Positions 8,647 through 18,089 of a stretch of 64,000 bases of DNA are shown one piece after another. The stretch is from Chryseobacterium indologenes (lineage in GTDB: Bacteria; Bacteroidota; Bacteroidia; Flavobacteriales; Weeksellaceae). Below the pieces are notes generated by a model. The model saw only the letters and a program-made list of their open reading frames with translations, did no database searches and was not told the DNA's origin. The DNA is taken from the NCBI RefSeq assembly GCF_001295265.1, contig NZ_LJOD01000002.1:372001-436000 (forward strand), in the 5' to 3' direction. A program made the position numbers and the translations under genes. Within the stretch, counting starts at the first letter, position 1; every line of letters begins with the position of its first letter.

Positions 8647-9375
8647 TTAAAAAACTTCAGTTACTTTAAAACTAAGCCTATGATTAGAGTCTACAAAAGA
8701 ATTATTATTGTTTGAAGTATTTCCGTTTATTCTGAGTGACCAGGTATGGCTGCCTTTGCTTATTCCTACTATAGGGAAGTTTAAAGCCAGATAAAGTTTA
8801 CCGGCATTGTCATAATAAGTATAGGATTTATCAGCGAATACATTATCAATCCAGAGTTCGTATCCGACAGTTACACTACCCATGGTTACAGACATTGCCC
8901 CGTTACCGACAAAAAGTAGCAAGCCTCCCTGCTGTGAAGTAAAAGTTCCGTTCGCCACTTGTACAGGAGTGCTGCCAATTGTGTTTCTGGAAGGAAGCTG
9001 AGTTCCGTCATTGACAAGCTGGGTTTTTATTCCCTGCGTTATGGGTGGTAAAAAAGTTTTCCAGATATTTTCCCCGCTGTCAAAGTAATAATATCCGGGA
9101 TGAGTCACCCTTACCCGCTGGCCGGTTGTATTTCCTCCACTTATATCTGTAATATAGACTATTGTACCATTTTGATCAGCAGTATACATAGATTCTCCTT
9201 TAGCGGTTAGCTGTGCTCTGGTAAGCCTGGGAGCGAGCATCCCTTCAGGTAAGGTGTTGTCTGCTTTTGCTGTAACATCCAGTGTGGCTTTTGGGGTATT
9301 AGTATTTACTCCTACCTGCGCTTTCATACCGATCATGGGTAAAAATGCAACTAAATAAATTAATTGTTTTTTCAT
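8647..9375 (-). CDS. Secreted protein with 'GVNTNTPKATLDV' N-terminal head
   Basis: A signal peptide (MKKQLIYLVAFLPMIGMKAQ) precedes the motif VGVNTNTPKATLDVTA. Motifs of the type G(I/V)NTxxPxATLDV are common at the N-terminus of secreted flavobacterial proteins that often look like tail-fibre or adhesin proteins. A middle segment (PGYYYFDSGENIWKTF) is also typical of that group. The remainder is Gly/Ser/Thr-rich beta structure ending LSFKVTEVF, without a type IX sorting domain. No enzymatic motif is seen. It is probably a structural or surface protein; function unknown. Confidence 0.7.
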   Translation of the reverse strand: MKKQLIYLVAFLPMIGMKAQVGVNTNTPKATLDVTAKADNTLPEGMLAPRLTRAQLTAKGESMYTADQNGTIVYITDISGGNTTGQRVRVTHPGYYYFDSGENIWKTFLPPITQGIKTQLVNDGTQLPSRNTIGSTPVQVANGTFTSQQGGLLLFVGNGAMSVTMGSVTVGYELWIDNVFADKSYTYYDNAGKLYLALNFPIVGISKGSHTWSLRINGNTSNNNNSFVDSNHRLSFKVTEVF

Positions 9376-10082
9376 GTATTTTTTTTAAAATTTATGTTTT
9401 TATGTGGTTTTATGAGAACAGTTCTGGTGTTTACCAATTTATTGGATAATATTAGGCAGATAATCTTTTTATAGCTCTATTTTTTTTGTTAATAATTGTT
9501 ATTATAATTGTAATTATGGTACTAAAAGTGTTATTTTGTTGATTGTAAAATATTGATTAATAGATTTTTACTTTTTTTGTTTTGTTATTTTTTATTAATC
9601 TCTAAATTTTATAATTCTATTACTTGTTTTTTTGTAAAAATGGATGCGCTTTTACTCTAAGTTTTATTTTAAATCTTAAAAGGAAACAGAATGATTGTAT
9701 TTTTATTCTAAATTTTAAAAACAGACATACCGCTTTATTTTGCTTAAGAGGAAACCTGCTTAAATGACAGATTGTATTCACTATATCTTTATGAAGCCAT
9801 CAAAACCAACTTTTCTTTAGTTAGGATTTTCAGGATTTAAGCCTAAGAATAAAAAATATAAATAAGCTTTTTATAATATATTGATTATTATTATGTTGAT
9901 GACGTTTTGTGGTGTTAAATTTTTAAGACATTGTGACAATACTTTGAAAAGATTGTTAAATCTTAAATAGAAATTAAAACACCGATATATCTGAAAATAA
10001 ACCATTTCTGTTGTTAAAAAATTCATAAAATATCAAGAAAATCATTATATTTGCCGACTTAATTTAACGTAGTTATAACAAA
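9376..10082. other. 0.7-kb AT-rich intergenic region
   Basis: No convincing ORF on either strand. It is markedly AT-rich, with long T runs near 9480-9620. It holds the upstream region of the leftward secreted-protein gene and the secDF promoter. A distant 6-bp complement (GGTGTT near 9911, AACACC near 9978) may be chance. It could hide a small RNA, but nothing in the sequence proves it. Confidence 0.5.
10046..10053 (+). promoter_or_regulatory. -7 box (TATATTTG) of secDF
   Basis: Exact TAnnTTTG match, 29 nt upstream of the secDF ATG. No consensus -33 TTTG was found 19-21 nt further upstream. Confidence 0.6.
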
Positions 10083-12977
10083 ATGCAAGGAAAAGGACTT
10101 ATTACAATTGTTGCTATTGTGCTAGGGCTGATATGCTTAAACGAGCTGTTGCCAACCTGGTACGCCAGCAAAATTGAATCGCAGATTGAAGCTGCGAATG
10201 GGAACGAGAAAGAGATCAAAAGGATCAAAGAGGATACTCTTAATCTCGTTTATACAAAGCTTTACTATTCAAAAGCAAAGGACAAGGAAATGAAACTTGG
10301 TCTTGACCTGAAAGGGGGGATCAACGTGCTGTTGGAGATCAACCAGAGAGACCTGGTGAATGATCTTACCAATTATTCTACCAATCCTGTTCTTATTGAA
10401 GCTTTGAACAAAACTGATGAGGTTCAGAAAAATTCTACAAAACCTTACATCGACAATTTCTTCGAACAGTTTGATGTGATTAACAAAGCAAAAGGAACCA
10501 ACCTTAAACTTGCTGATCCTGAACTTTTTGGAAATACCAATCTGTCTGAGATCAAATACAATACTTCTGATGATCAGGTAAAGAGCATTGTTAAAAGAAG
10601 AATTGATCTTTCTGTAGGTACTGCTTTTGAGGTAATCAGAACAAGGATTGATAAGCTGGGGGCTATCCAGCCTAACGTTCAGAGAGTGCCTGGTACAGCC
10701 AGAATCTCAGTTGAAATGCCAGGGATGAAGGACATCGATAAAGTGAAAAAGATGCTTCAGACTTCAGCAAAACTTCAGTTCTGGGAAGTACAACAGGTTC
10801 CTGAAATCGCTCCTTATTTCCAGAATTTAACAGCTATGGTGAGCGCAAAAGGAGATTCTATGGGAGTTAAGAAAAACATTAACTTCATGAACCTTCTGCA
10901 GCTTGACAAATTAAGAAGCAATGGGGTAGCCAATGTAAAATTATCTGACACAGCTGTTGTAAACAAGATCTTAAACAGCAAAGTAGCGCAGTCTTTACGT
11001 CCGGCTAATATTAAATATACACAGTTTATTTGGGGTTACAAACCTGAAGCTACAAGCCCTGATGATTTGGTATTGTATGCAATCAGAAGTAACATCAATC
11101 AGAAAGCTCCGGTAGATGGTGCGGTAGAAACTGCGAACATCAGTTACGATGAACTTGGAAGAGTAGTGGTAGACATGCAGATGGATTCCAAAGGAGCTAA
11201 AGAATGGAAAATTTTAACAGAGAAAAACGTAGGGAAGCCTGTAGCGGTAACTCTTGACAACAGAGTATACACAGCTCCGAATGTTGTTAGCGCTATTCCA
11301 GACGGAAGAACTCAGATCTCTGGTAACTTCTCTCAGGAAGAAGCTAAAGAACTGGTAGACGTTTTGGGAGCAGGTAAATTACCGGCAGGTGCAAAAGTGG
11401 TTCAGGCTACGCAGGTAGGTCCGTCTTTAGGACAGGAATCTATTAATGCGGGGATGATTTCATTTGCTATTGCATTCCTTATCATTATCGTTTATATCAT
11501 TTTCTATTACGGTGGTGCCGGAGTATATGCGGTGATTGCAATGATCATCAACTTATTCTACATCTTCGGAATTATGGATTCCGGTGACTTTACGCTTACG
11601 CTGCCTGGTATTGCAGGTATTGTTCTTACAATGGCCATGGCGGTAGATACCAACGTAATCATCTATGAAAGAACCAAAGAGGAATTATTTGCAGGAAAGA
11701 GCATCTTAGAAGCTTATAAAGATGGTTTCAAACACGCTTTAAATGCAATTATTGATGGTCACACAACTACGTTACTGACTGCTGTTGTGCTATTCTTCTT
11801 CGGAACAGGACCTATTAAAGGGTTTGCCTTAACGCTGATGATTGGTATTGTTATGACATTGTTCACTTCAGTACTTCTTTCAAGAGTAATGATCTTCAGC
11901 AGACTGGATAAAGGAAAAGGTCTTTCTGTATGGACTGCTCCTACCAAGAACCTGTTCAGAAACACCTGGATTGACTTTATCGGAAAGAGAAAATATGCAT
12001 ACATTATTTCTGCTGTTTTAACGGTAGTTTGTATAGTTTCAATCGTAACACACGGATTTAAATTCGGTATCGATTTCACTGGTGGTAGAAACTATGTAGT
12101 GAGATTTGATAAAACAGTTAACGCTAACGATATTGAAGAAAACCTGACTAAGATCTTCCAAACTAAAGACGGGAAAAATTCTTCTGTGGAAGCTAAAACT
12201 TTCGGAAATGACAGACAATTGAAGATCTCTACAGATTACCTTATTGAAGATGAATCTTTAAAAGCTGACCAGATTGTTGAACAGAAATTATATGAAGGAC
12301 TGAAATCTAACCTTCCTGCCGGAATCAGCCTGACAGATTTCAAATCTGCGGATAAAGATCATGCCGGAATTATTTCCTCTGAAAAAGTAGGTCCTACAGT
12401 GGCAGACGATATCAAAACGCACGGTATTCTTGCGGTAGTAGCTGCTTTAGCCGGAATCTTTATCTACATTCTTGTACGATTCAGAAAATGGCAGTTCTCT
12501 CTTGGTGCAGTGGCAGCGTTGTTCCACGATGCGGTAATTATTCTGGGAGCATACTCGCTTCTTCACAAATATATGCCGTTCAATATGGAAATCAACCAGG
12601 ATTTCATTGCAGCGATCCTTACGGTATTAGGATACTCAATTAACGATACCGTGATTATCTTTGACAGAATCAGGGAATATTTAAGAGAGAAGAAATCGTT
12701 AACATTGGCAGGATTATTTGATGACTCTATCTCCAGTACGTTAGGTAGAACATTTAACACTTCATTTACAACCATCCTTGTGATCCTGGCGATCTTCATC
12801 TTCGGTGGCGATAACTTAAGAGGATTTATGTTTGCAATGCTTATCGGTATCGGATTTGGTACGTATTCATCTATCTTCATTGCCTCTGCAATTGCTTACG
12901 ACTTCCTTAAAACAGGAAAAGAAGAGGAGGTACACGGAAAGACAACATCCAATAAAGAAGTACTTGCTTCAAAATAA
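10083..12977 (+). CDS. secDF: Fused protein translocase subunit SecDF
   Basis: Accessory subunit of the SecYEG translocon that uses the proton gradient to pull secreted proteins across the inner membrane. In 964 residues SecD comes first: an N-terminal helix, LGLDLKGGINVLLEI at the start of the periplasmic domain, PGMKDIDKVKKML, the VVQATQVGPSLGQESI entry to the TM block, and MAMAVDTNVIIYERTKEEL. SecF follows: FKFGIDFTGGRNYVVRF, SSEKVGPTVADDI, and LTVLGYSINDTVIIFDRIRE. The fusion is usual in Bacteroidota. A single-gene transcript is likely: its own -7 box lies upstream and a terminator downstream. Confidence 0.96.
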   Translation: MQGKGLITIVAIVLGLICLNELLPTWYASKIESQIEAANGNEKEIKRIKEDTLNLVYTKLYYSKAKDKEMKLGLDLKGGINVLLEINQRDLVNDLTNYSTNPVLIEALNKTDEVQKNSTKPYIDNFFEQFDVINKAKGTNLKLADPELFGNTNLSEIKYNTSDDQVKSIVKRRIDLSVGTAFEVIRTRIDKLGAIQPNVQRVPGTARISVEMPGMKDIDKVKKMLQTSAKLQFWEVQQVPEIAPYFQNLTAMVSAKGDSMGVKKNINFMNLLQLDKLRSNGVANVKLSDTAVVNKILNSKVAQSLRPANIKYTQFIWGYKPEATSPDDLVLYAIRSNINQKAPVDGAVETANISYDELGRVVVDMQMDSKGAKEWKILTEKNVGKPVAVTLDNRVYTAPNVVSAIPDGRTQISGNFSQEEAKELVDVLGAGKLPAGAKVVQATQVGPSLGQESINAGMISFAIAFLIIIVYIIFYYGGAGVYAVIAMIINLFYIFGIMDSGDFTLTLPGIAGIVLTMAMAVDTNVIIYERTKEELFAGKSILEAYKDGFKHALNAIIDGHTTTLLTAVVLFFFGTGPIKGFALTLMIGIVMTLFTSVLLSRVMIFSRLDKGKGLSVWTAPTKNLFRNTWIDFIGKRKYAYIISAVLTVVCIVSIVTHGFKFGIDFTGGRNYVVRFDKTVNANDIEENLTKIFQTKDGKNSSVEAKTFGNDRQLKISTDYLIEDESLKADQIVEQKLYEGLKSNLPAGISLTDFKSADKDHAGIISSEKVGPTVADDIKTHGILAVVAALAGIFIYILVRFRKWQFSLGAVAALFHDAVIILGAYSLLHKYMPFNMEINQDFIAAILTVLGYSINDTVIIFDRIREYLREKKSLTLAGLFDDSISSTLGRTFNTSFTTILVILAIFIFGGDNLRGFMFAMLIGIGFGTYSSIFIASAIAYDFLKTGKEEEVHGKTTSNKEVLASK

Positions 12978-12998
12978 TATAGACTACAATAAGTTAAT

Positions 12999-13026
12999 AA
13001 AAGCCTTTCGAAAGAAGGGCTTTTTT
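12999..13026 (+). terminator. Terminator of secDF
   Basis: AAAAGCC...GGGCTTTT stem with a TTTCGAAAGAA interior and a six-T tail, 21 nt after the secDF stop. Confidence 0.85.
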
Positions 13027-13244
13027 GTTTTAAAGCAATCCAGACAGACTATACACAGCTTTTAGAGGTGTGATTTTTGAATTTTAATATATTTTATTGA
13101 TTTTAATAATTAATTTATTTGTATTTGATGTTTTTTTTTAATTTATTTTCAATAAAATGATTGATGGGGTGTGTTTAATTTGAAGAATGAATAAATTTGG
13201 TTGTCTTTTTGATTACTTTTAATTGGATTTAATAAATACCTCTT

Positions 13245-13514
13245 ATGAATTGGAAAAGATTAATTTTGAGTATTGTAATCAGTACCATTATCCTTTATTT
13301 GGCCATCGCAGCTTATATCCTGAATAAGTTCCCTGATTATACTGAAGCTTTTAATCCTCTATGGCAAATAGATGGGGTGCTTTTTGCATTTGGGTGGAGC
13401 CTGGGAACACTGGGATATGTGATTTTGGCCGTTCTTGTTATACTTTTTATTGCATTCGTTTATTGGCTTATCGGTAAGCTGAGCAGAAGGAAAAAAACAA
13501 ATGGACCCGTTTAA
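13245..13514 (+). CDS. Small two-helix membrane protein, unknown function
   Basis: An 89-residue protein with an N-terminal helix (LILSIVISTIILYLAIAAYIL) and a second hydrophobic segment (LGYVILAVLVILFIAFVYWLIG), separated by about 30 residues containing WQIDGVLFAFGWSLG. It ends in a basic tail (KLSRRKKTNG). No domain is recognised. It is isolated, with more than 250 bp of AT-rich sequence upstream. Real coding status is supported by the clean membrane topology and positive-inside tail. Confidence 0.6.
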   Translation: MNWKRLILSIVISTIILYLAIAAYILNKFPDYTEAFNPLWQIDGVLFAFGWSLGTLGYVILAVLVILFIAFVYWLIGKLSRRKKTNGPV

Positions 13515-13635
13515 GTTTATGATTGCAGATCTTCAATTTCTTATTGATCACCTTGAGTCTTCTTTTGATTCTCCCGTCCTTTAATTGTCAACATTAACTA
13601 TCCATAATTTAGAACAATTATTTTTAGGATTTGAC

Positions 13636-13643
13636 TAATTTTG
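13636..13643 (+). promoter_or_regulatory. -7 box (TAATTTTG) of the MFS gene
   Basis: Exact TAnnTTTG match only 6 nt before the ATG at 13650, implying a nearly leaderless transcript. It also argues against a longer start at 13641, which overlaps the box. Confidence 0.5.
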
Positions 13644-13649
13644 CAGATT

Positions 13650-14876
13650 ATGGAGAAATCTAAGAAAAAAGCAGCTATAGGCTTTATTTTTATAACATTG
13701 TTGATTGATATTACAGGATGGGGAATTATTATTCCTGTGGTCCCCAAATTGATTGAAGAACTTATTCATGCCAATATCAGTGAAGCAGCTAAATACAGCG
13801 GCTGGCTTGGTTTTGCCTACGCCTTTACCCAGTTTGTGTTTTCCCCGATAGTAGGTAACCTGAGTGATAAATACGGGAGAAGGCCCGTTATTCTGATCTC
13901 GCTTTTCGGGTTTGCTGTAGATTATATTTTCCTGGCGCTTGCCCCAACCATCTGGTGGTTGTTCGTGGGACGTATTATCGCAGGAATTACAGGAGCCAGC
14001 ATTACTACCGCCAGTGCTTATATTGCAGATGTTTCTACCGATGAAGACAGAGCCAAAAATTTCGGCCTGATTGGAGCTGCCTTTGGATTAGGATTTATTA
14101 TAGGGCCTGTATTGGGAGGCTTTTTAGGTCATTACGGTGCAAGGGTTCCTTTTTATGCCGCAGCAGTTCTCTGCCTTCTGAACTTCCTGTACGGATACTT
14201 TATCCTTCCTGAAAGTCTGGACAAAGATAAGAGAAGAGAGTTTGACTGGAAGCGGGCAAATCCTATTGGTTCTTTTAAATTTTTAAGAAAACATCCTGAA
14301 CTTTCAGGTTTGACTGTAGCGCTTATTTTAATCTATATTGCCGGGCATGCTGTACAGAGCAACTGGAATTTCTTTACCATGTTCCAGTTTAAATGGGATA
14401 CGAGAATGGTAGGAATCTCGCTGGGAGTAGTTGGTCTTCTGGTAGGTTTGGTTCAGGGGCTTCTTATACGCTGGACTACACCAAGGTTAGGGGAGCAGAA
14501 AAGCATCTATTACGGATTGATACTGTATGCTATAGGAATGTTTTTATTTGCATTTGCCACCCAGGGCTGGATGATGTTTGTGATTCTTGTTCCTTATTGT
14601 CTGGGAGGAATCTGCGGACCGGCACTCCAGTCGATGATTTCCAAAAGTGTTTCTTCCCAGGAGCAAGGGGAGCTTCAGGGAGCTTTAACAAGCCTGATGA
14701 GCGCAACGTCTATTGTAGGACCACTCTTAATGACAAGCCTGTTCCACTATTTTACAAGAGATGATGCGCAGGTTAAATTTGCCGGAGCACCGTTCCTGCT
14801 TGCTTTTATTTTAATGGCAATTAGTGTGGTTATCACGTATTATGCTTTTAAAAAGAAGCCAAAGATCAAGCTGTAA
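13650..14876 (+). CDS. MFS drug/proton antiporter, TetA/TCR-like
   Basis: A 12-helix major facilitator of 408 residues. The N-terminal [19 protein letters not shown], loop 2-3 motif [14 protein letters not shown], and TM5 motif C ([13 protein letters not shown]) are those of the drug:H+ antiporter-1 TCR subgroup (TetA-like). Chromosomal flavobacterial members are usually not tetracycline resistance determinants, so the substrate is open. Start chosen at the ATG just after the promoter box. It converges on the lipoprotein gene across a shared terminator. Confidence 0.85.
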   Translation: MEKSKKKAAIGFIFITLLIDITGWGIIIPVVPKLIEELIHANISEAAKYSGWLGFAYAFTQFVFSPIVGNLSDKYGRRPVILISLFGFAVDYIFLALAPTIWWLFVGRIIAGITGASITTASAYIADVSTDEDRAKNFGLIGAAFGLGFIIGPVLGGFLGHYGARVPFYAAAVLCLLNFLYGYFILPESLDKDKRREFDWKRANPIGSFKFLRKHPELSGLTVALILIYIAGHAVQSNWNFFTMFQFKWDTRMVGISLGVVGLLVGLVQGLLIRWTTPRLGEQKSIYYGLILYAIGMFLFAFATQGWMMFVILVPYCLGGICGPALQSMISKSVSSQEQGELQGALTSLMSATSIVGPLLMTSLFHYFTRDDAQVKFAGAPFLLAFILMAISVVITYYAFKKKPKIKL

Positions 14877-14925
14877 GATCAAGCTGATTAAAGACATAGC
14901 GGCCTTATGAGGCCTTGATATAAAA

Positions 14926-14953
14926 ACGGGGAAGTTCAACTGAACTTCCCCGT
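14926..14953. terminator. Bidirectional terminator
   Basis: Perfect 13-bp stem ACGGGGAAGTTCA/TGAACTTCCCCGT with a 2-nt loop between convergent genes. The minus strand continues TTTTTATAT and the plus strand CTTTAAT. A smaller GGCCT/AGGCC hairpin precedes it at 14901-14914. Confidence 0.88.
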
Positions 14954-14984
14954 CTTTAATGAAAATATAATAATGAACTGATGA

Positions 14985-15929
14985 CTATGGATAAAGTGAT
15001 TTTGTTCCGTTATGAACCAGGTTGCTTCCCAATCCTGAGAATGATACCGAAAAATTACTGGCATTAAAGCTCAAAGAACCTGTAGGAGTACACAATCCAA
15101 GCGCATATCTGCATTGTCCGTAAGCACCTGTTCTTTTTGTTACCTTACTTTCGCTTTTTGCTTTTCCTAAGCTGATATAGCCCCAGTCCGTCACATCTAC
15201 ATTGGAAACTGTAGAGCCGGAATAGTAGATGGTGATCTTGTATCCTGTTTCTCCTCTTTTAGATCCCCAGAGCCAGCTTGCAGTCCACCATTCTTTATAC
15301 CATTTAGAAGCTACCTTTGCCTGATTTTCTGACGGTGAAACCTCCGTGGTTCCTCTTTTGTCCAGAATGATAAGGCCGGCAAATACGTTGTCCCAGATGA
15401 TACCGGATTCATTATAAAAGCATAGGGTATTGAATGCCTCACCTTTATAGTTCCATGAAATTTCAATAACCTCTGTTCCGGTTTTAATCTGTTCTCCTGC
15501 TGCGTCTTTTAATCCCTTTTGAGCTTCAGCCAGATGGTCTCCGGAATATAAATCTCCGATTTTTCCTACTTTTAAAGTTTCCGGATAAAGAATATTTCCT
15601 TCGGCAGTAAACTGGGTTTTATCAGAAATTAATTCCTGCGAAATTTCGATGCCTTTCTGTGTTGAAAGTTTACCTAAAACAGTTGTTCCGGTGATCTGAA
15701 GATCATTACCCAGATATTTTTCAAGGTTTTTCTTTGAATCATTCAATTGTACCTGTACATGTTCAGGAATAACCTGAGCTCCCGGGCTCATTTCTTTTTT
15801 CAAATCAGAGGCTGTTACTTTTACAGTCGGATTTTCCTGTGCTGTTTCAATGTTTTCATTCTGACAGCCTGTAAAGGTCATTACCAACACTATGGCAAAG
15901 ACCCTGAAGGGGGTAAATAGCTTTTTCAT
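14985..15929 (-). CDS. Lipoprotein, unknown function
   Basis: A 314-residue protein with a lipoprotein signal peptide and lipobox FTGC (Cys about residue 22). The mature part starts acidic (QNENIETAQENPT) and has a helical segment (HVQVQLNDSKKNLEKYLGN). Its C-terminal half is Trp/Tyr/Ser-rich (KWYKEWWTASWLWGSKRGETGYKITIYY) and likely beta-structured, with two cysteines in GQCRYALGLC that could form a disulphide. No family recognised. It is a single gene between two intergenic regions. Confidence 0.7.
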   Translation of the reverse strand: MKKLFTPFRVFAIVLVMTFTGCQNENIETAQENPTVKVTASDLKKEMSPGAQVIPEHVQVQLNDSKKNLEKYLGNDLQITGTTVLGKLSTQKGIEISQELISDKTQFTAEGNILYPETLKVGKIGDLYSGDHLAEAQKGLKDAAGEQIKTGTEVIEISWNYKGEAFNTLCFYNESGIIWDNVFAGLIILDKRGTTEVSPSENQAKVASKWYKEWWTASWLWGSKRGETGYKITIYYSGSTVSNVDVTDWGYISLGKAKSESKVTKRTGAYGQCRYALGLCTPTGSLSFNASNFSVSFSGLGSNLVHNGTKSLYP

Positions 15930-16282
15930 AAATTATATATTTGATTTTGTGAATAATAAAGATAATGAAAAATATAATTAATTCTCTATGATTTGAATTA
16001 AATTTTCTTAATATAAAGCCCGGTTCATATAAAAGTCTCAGGTTTAGCTGCTGCAGAAGACGGAGCTTGTATAGTTTTTTAATACTTACTATGGAAGTAT
16101 AAGTATTAATCTGTTTTTACTCTTTTTTTGGACATTGAAATTTTAAAGTGATGATCTGTGCTTATTAACTAAAAGTAAATTCCAGCCTTCCGTTTTCGAT
16201 CTTCCTATCTTTCAAATCTTAAAATTTTTTTAAAATTATGGTTTACCGTAAATAAGTGTATAAACTTTCGTAATTTTACAGC
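15930..16282. other. Intergenic region with palindrome 16079-16109
   Basis: No ORF is supported in these 353 bp between divergent genes. They contain a 10-bp perfect inverted repeat (TTAATACTTA, 11-nt loop, TAAGTATTAA) flanked by T runs on both sides, possibly an operator or weak terminator. A TAATTTTA -7-like box (16271-16278) lies 4 nt before the tatA ATG. Confidence 0.5.
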
Positions 16283-16624
16283 ATGGAATTAAGCATTGGA
16301 GAAATGGCATTGATCGCGGTAGCGATTGTTGTATTATTCGGCCCGGATAAACTTCCTCAGATAGCACGTGATTTAGGAGCAGGTGTAAGAAAAATGCGTG
16401 GTGCAGTGGAAGATATCAAAACCGAGATCATGAAAGAAACAGATAACCCGGTTTCTGAGATCAAGCGTGAAATTGAGAAGGTAAAAGATGCAGCCAAAGA
16501 TTTCAATCCTATGAAGGATATTGAAAAGGATATCCTTACAGAGCCTTCTTCTACACCCAATAATGAACCTCCTAAACCAAAGCCTGCCGATGATGAAACC
16601 TACGAAGGACCAGTAAGCAGATAA
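16283..16624 (+). CDS. tatA: Twin-arginine translocase subunit TatA/TatB
   Basis: A 113-residue protein with one N-terminal transmembrane helix (GEMALIAVAIVVLF), the FGPDKLPQIARDLGAG hinge and amphipathic helix of TatA/B/E, then a charged tail ending in a Pro-rich stretch. It is the pore-forming or TatBC-receptor component for folded, twin-arginine-tagged proteins. The family does not cleanly separate TatA from TatB by sequence; tatC is not in the window. The next gene begins 3 nt after the stop, suggesting an operon with the PAP2 and TPR genes. Confidence 0.88.
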   Translation: MELSIGEMALIAVAIVVLFGPDKLPQIARDLGAGVRKMRGAVEDIKTEIMKETDNPVSEIKREIEKVKDAAKDFNPMKDIEKDILTEPSSTPNNEPPKPKPADDETYEGPVSR

Positions 16625-16627
16625 TGT

Positions 16628-17194
16628 ATGGAGGAGATTATTCAGGAAGATAAAAAGGTATTCCTATACCTTAATAATTTGGGCGATCCTTCTTTTGACC
16701 AGCTTTGGATGCTGATTTCAAGTACCTGGATCTGGGTTCCGCTTTATATTATATTTCTTTACTTTTTATATAAAAATTACAAGCTAAAATCTTTAGTTTT
16801 TATTCTGATCTTTATTGCACTTGGTGCTACGGTCTCTGATCAGCTTGCCAGTGTTTTCAAGTACGGTGTGGCAAGGCTTAGGCCATGTCATGATCCTTCT
16901 CTGGAGCATTATATGAGGATTGTGAAATGCGGAGGGCAGTACGGGTTCTACTCAGCCCATGCTTCCAATACCTTCTTTTTGGCAGCTTATTTAAGTATTT
17001 TATTAAAAAAGAAGCTCAATTGGTTTCCATATGCTATATTTGTATGGGCTATAGTGGTTTCCTACAGCCGGATTTATTTAGGAGTGCATTTCCCGATAGA
17101 TATTTTGGTGGGGGCGTTTGTTGGATCTTTATTGGGGGTGATATTTGGTGCACTCGCCAAAAAAGTAATCAACAAACAAACGATATCCGCATGA
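16628..17194 (+). CDS. PAP2-superfamily membrane phosphatase
   Basis: A 188-residue inner-membrane enzyme with five to six helices and the three-part acid-phosphatase signature: KYGVARLRP, SAHASN (PSGH-like) and SRIYLGVHFPID with the catalytic His. The active site faces the periplasm. Such proteins dephosphorylate undecaprenyl pyrophosphate or phosphatidic/phosphatidylglycerol phosphates; which one is not decidable here. The stop overlaps the following start in ATGA, so translation is probably coupled. Confidence 0.88.
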   Translation: MEEIIQEDKKVFLYLNNLGDPSFDQLWMLISSTWIWVPLYIIFLYFLYKNYKLKSLVFILIFIALGATVSDQLASVFKYGVARLRPCHDPSLEHYMRIVKCGGQYGFYSAHASNTFFLAAYLSILLKKKLNWFPYAIFVWAIVVSYSRIYLGVHFPIDILVGAFVGSLLGVIFGALAKKVINKQTISA

Positions 17195-18003
17195 AAAAAA
17201 CTTTATTACTTGCCGCACTGATGTGCACTTCATTCTACCTTTACGGACAGGATAAAAAAACAGCTGAAGAATGTTTAAAAAAAGCAGACTATAAGTGTGC
17301 TGAAGAACAGTATTCCAAGCTTGCAGAAAAAGAACAGATCCAGAAGTTCCAGTCCGAGTACTACAATAATCTGGGAACGGCACAGAGAAGACTGGGAAAA
17401 ATAACGGCCGCTTTCAGGTCTTATGAATCTGCTTTAAAAGCTAATCCGATGTCCGGTTCTGTATATGCCAACCTCGCTTCGCTGCATAGCCAGAAAGGAA
17501 GTAAGACCAAAGCTCTGGAATATATCGCTACAGGACTTAAAATAGAGCCTGAGAATCCTGAATTTTATCTCACCCGTTCTAAAATCTACGATGGTCAGGG
17601 TAAAAAAGATCTTGCCCTTAATGATCTTAAACAGATTCTGACCTTTGCTCCGGATAATATTTTTGCAAAAACAGGTCTGGCTAATCTTAAAAAAAACAAT
17701 GGCGATCTTGAAGGTGCTTTAAAAGACTACAATCAGCTGATTTCAGAAAAGCCGGAGTCTCTTTTGTACAATGGCAGGGCAGATACTTATTTCAGGATGA
17801 AAAAGTATAAGGAAAGCCTGGCAGATGCTAATAAAGCCATCTCCATAGATCCGAAATTTGCGCAGTCCTATGTAAGCAAAGCGCTTGTTTTATTTGACAC
17901 TTCAAAACCTAAAGAAGCCTGTGAGAATCTGGATAAAGCAGTTAGTTTAGGATATGAAAAAGCTGTTCTGACAGAGTATTATGCTAAGTGTGCAAAGAAA
18001 TAA
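17191..18003 (+). CDS. Secreted tetratricopeptide-repeat protein
   Basis: A signal peptide (MKKTLLLAALMCTSFYLYGQ) precedes about 250 residues of consecutive TPR motifs (for example YYNNLGTAQRRLGKITAAFRSYESALKANP and the following repeats), forming a protein-protein interaction superhelix in the periplasm. The ATG at 17191 lies in the ATGA overlap with the PAP2 stop; an upstream in-frame extension to 16927 lies over the PAP2 gene and lacks the signal peptide at its end, so it was rejected. The partner is unknown. Confidence 0.85.
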   Translation: MKKTLLLAALMCTSFYLYGQDKKTAEECLKKADYKCAEEQYSKLAEKEQIQKFQSEYYNNLGTAQRRLGKITAAFRSYESALKANPMSGSVYANLASLHSQKGSKTKALEYIATGLKIEPENPEFYLTRSKIYDGQGKKDLALNDLKQILTFAPDNIFAKTGLANLKKNNGDLEGALKDYNQLISEKPESLLYNGRADTYFRMKKYKESLADANKAISIDPKFAQSYVSKALVLFDTSKPKEACENLDKAVSLGYEKAVLTEYYAKCAKK

Positions 18004-18089
18004 ATAGTCATTTCAATACTATTATTAATAACCCTTAAACAGAAAAGACCTTTAGCCGTTAAGGCCCAATAAGAAGTCAATACAATTAA

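Noticed and set aside
13501..13584. 27-codon ORF overlapping the end of the small membrane protein gene
   Set aside because: No promoter, no recognisable peptide features and only chance-level length; not supported.
16927..17190. N-terminal extension of the TPR gene
   Set aside because: It overlaps the PAP2 gene fully and would bury the signal peptide; the ATGA start at 17191 is much better.
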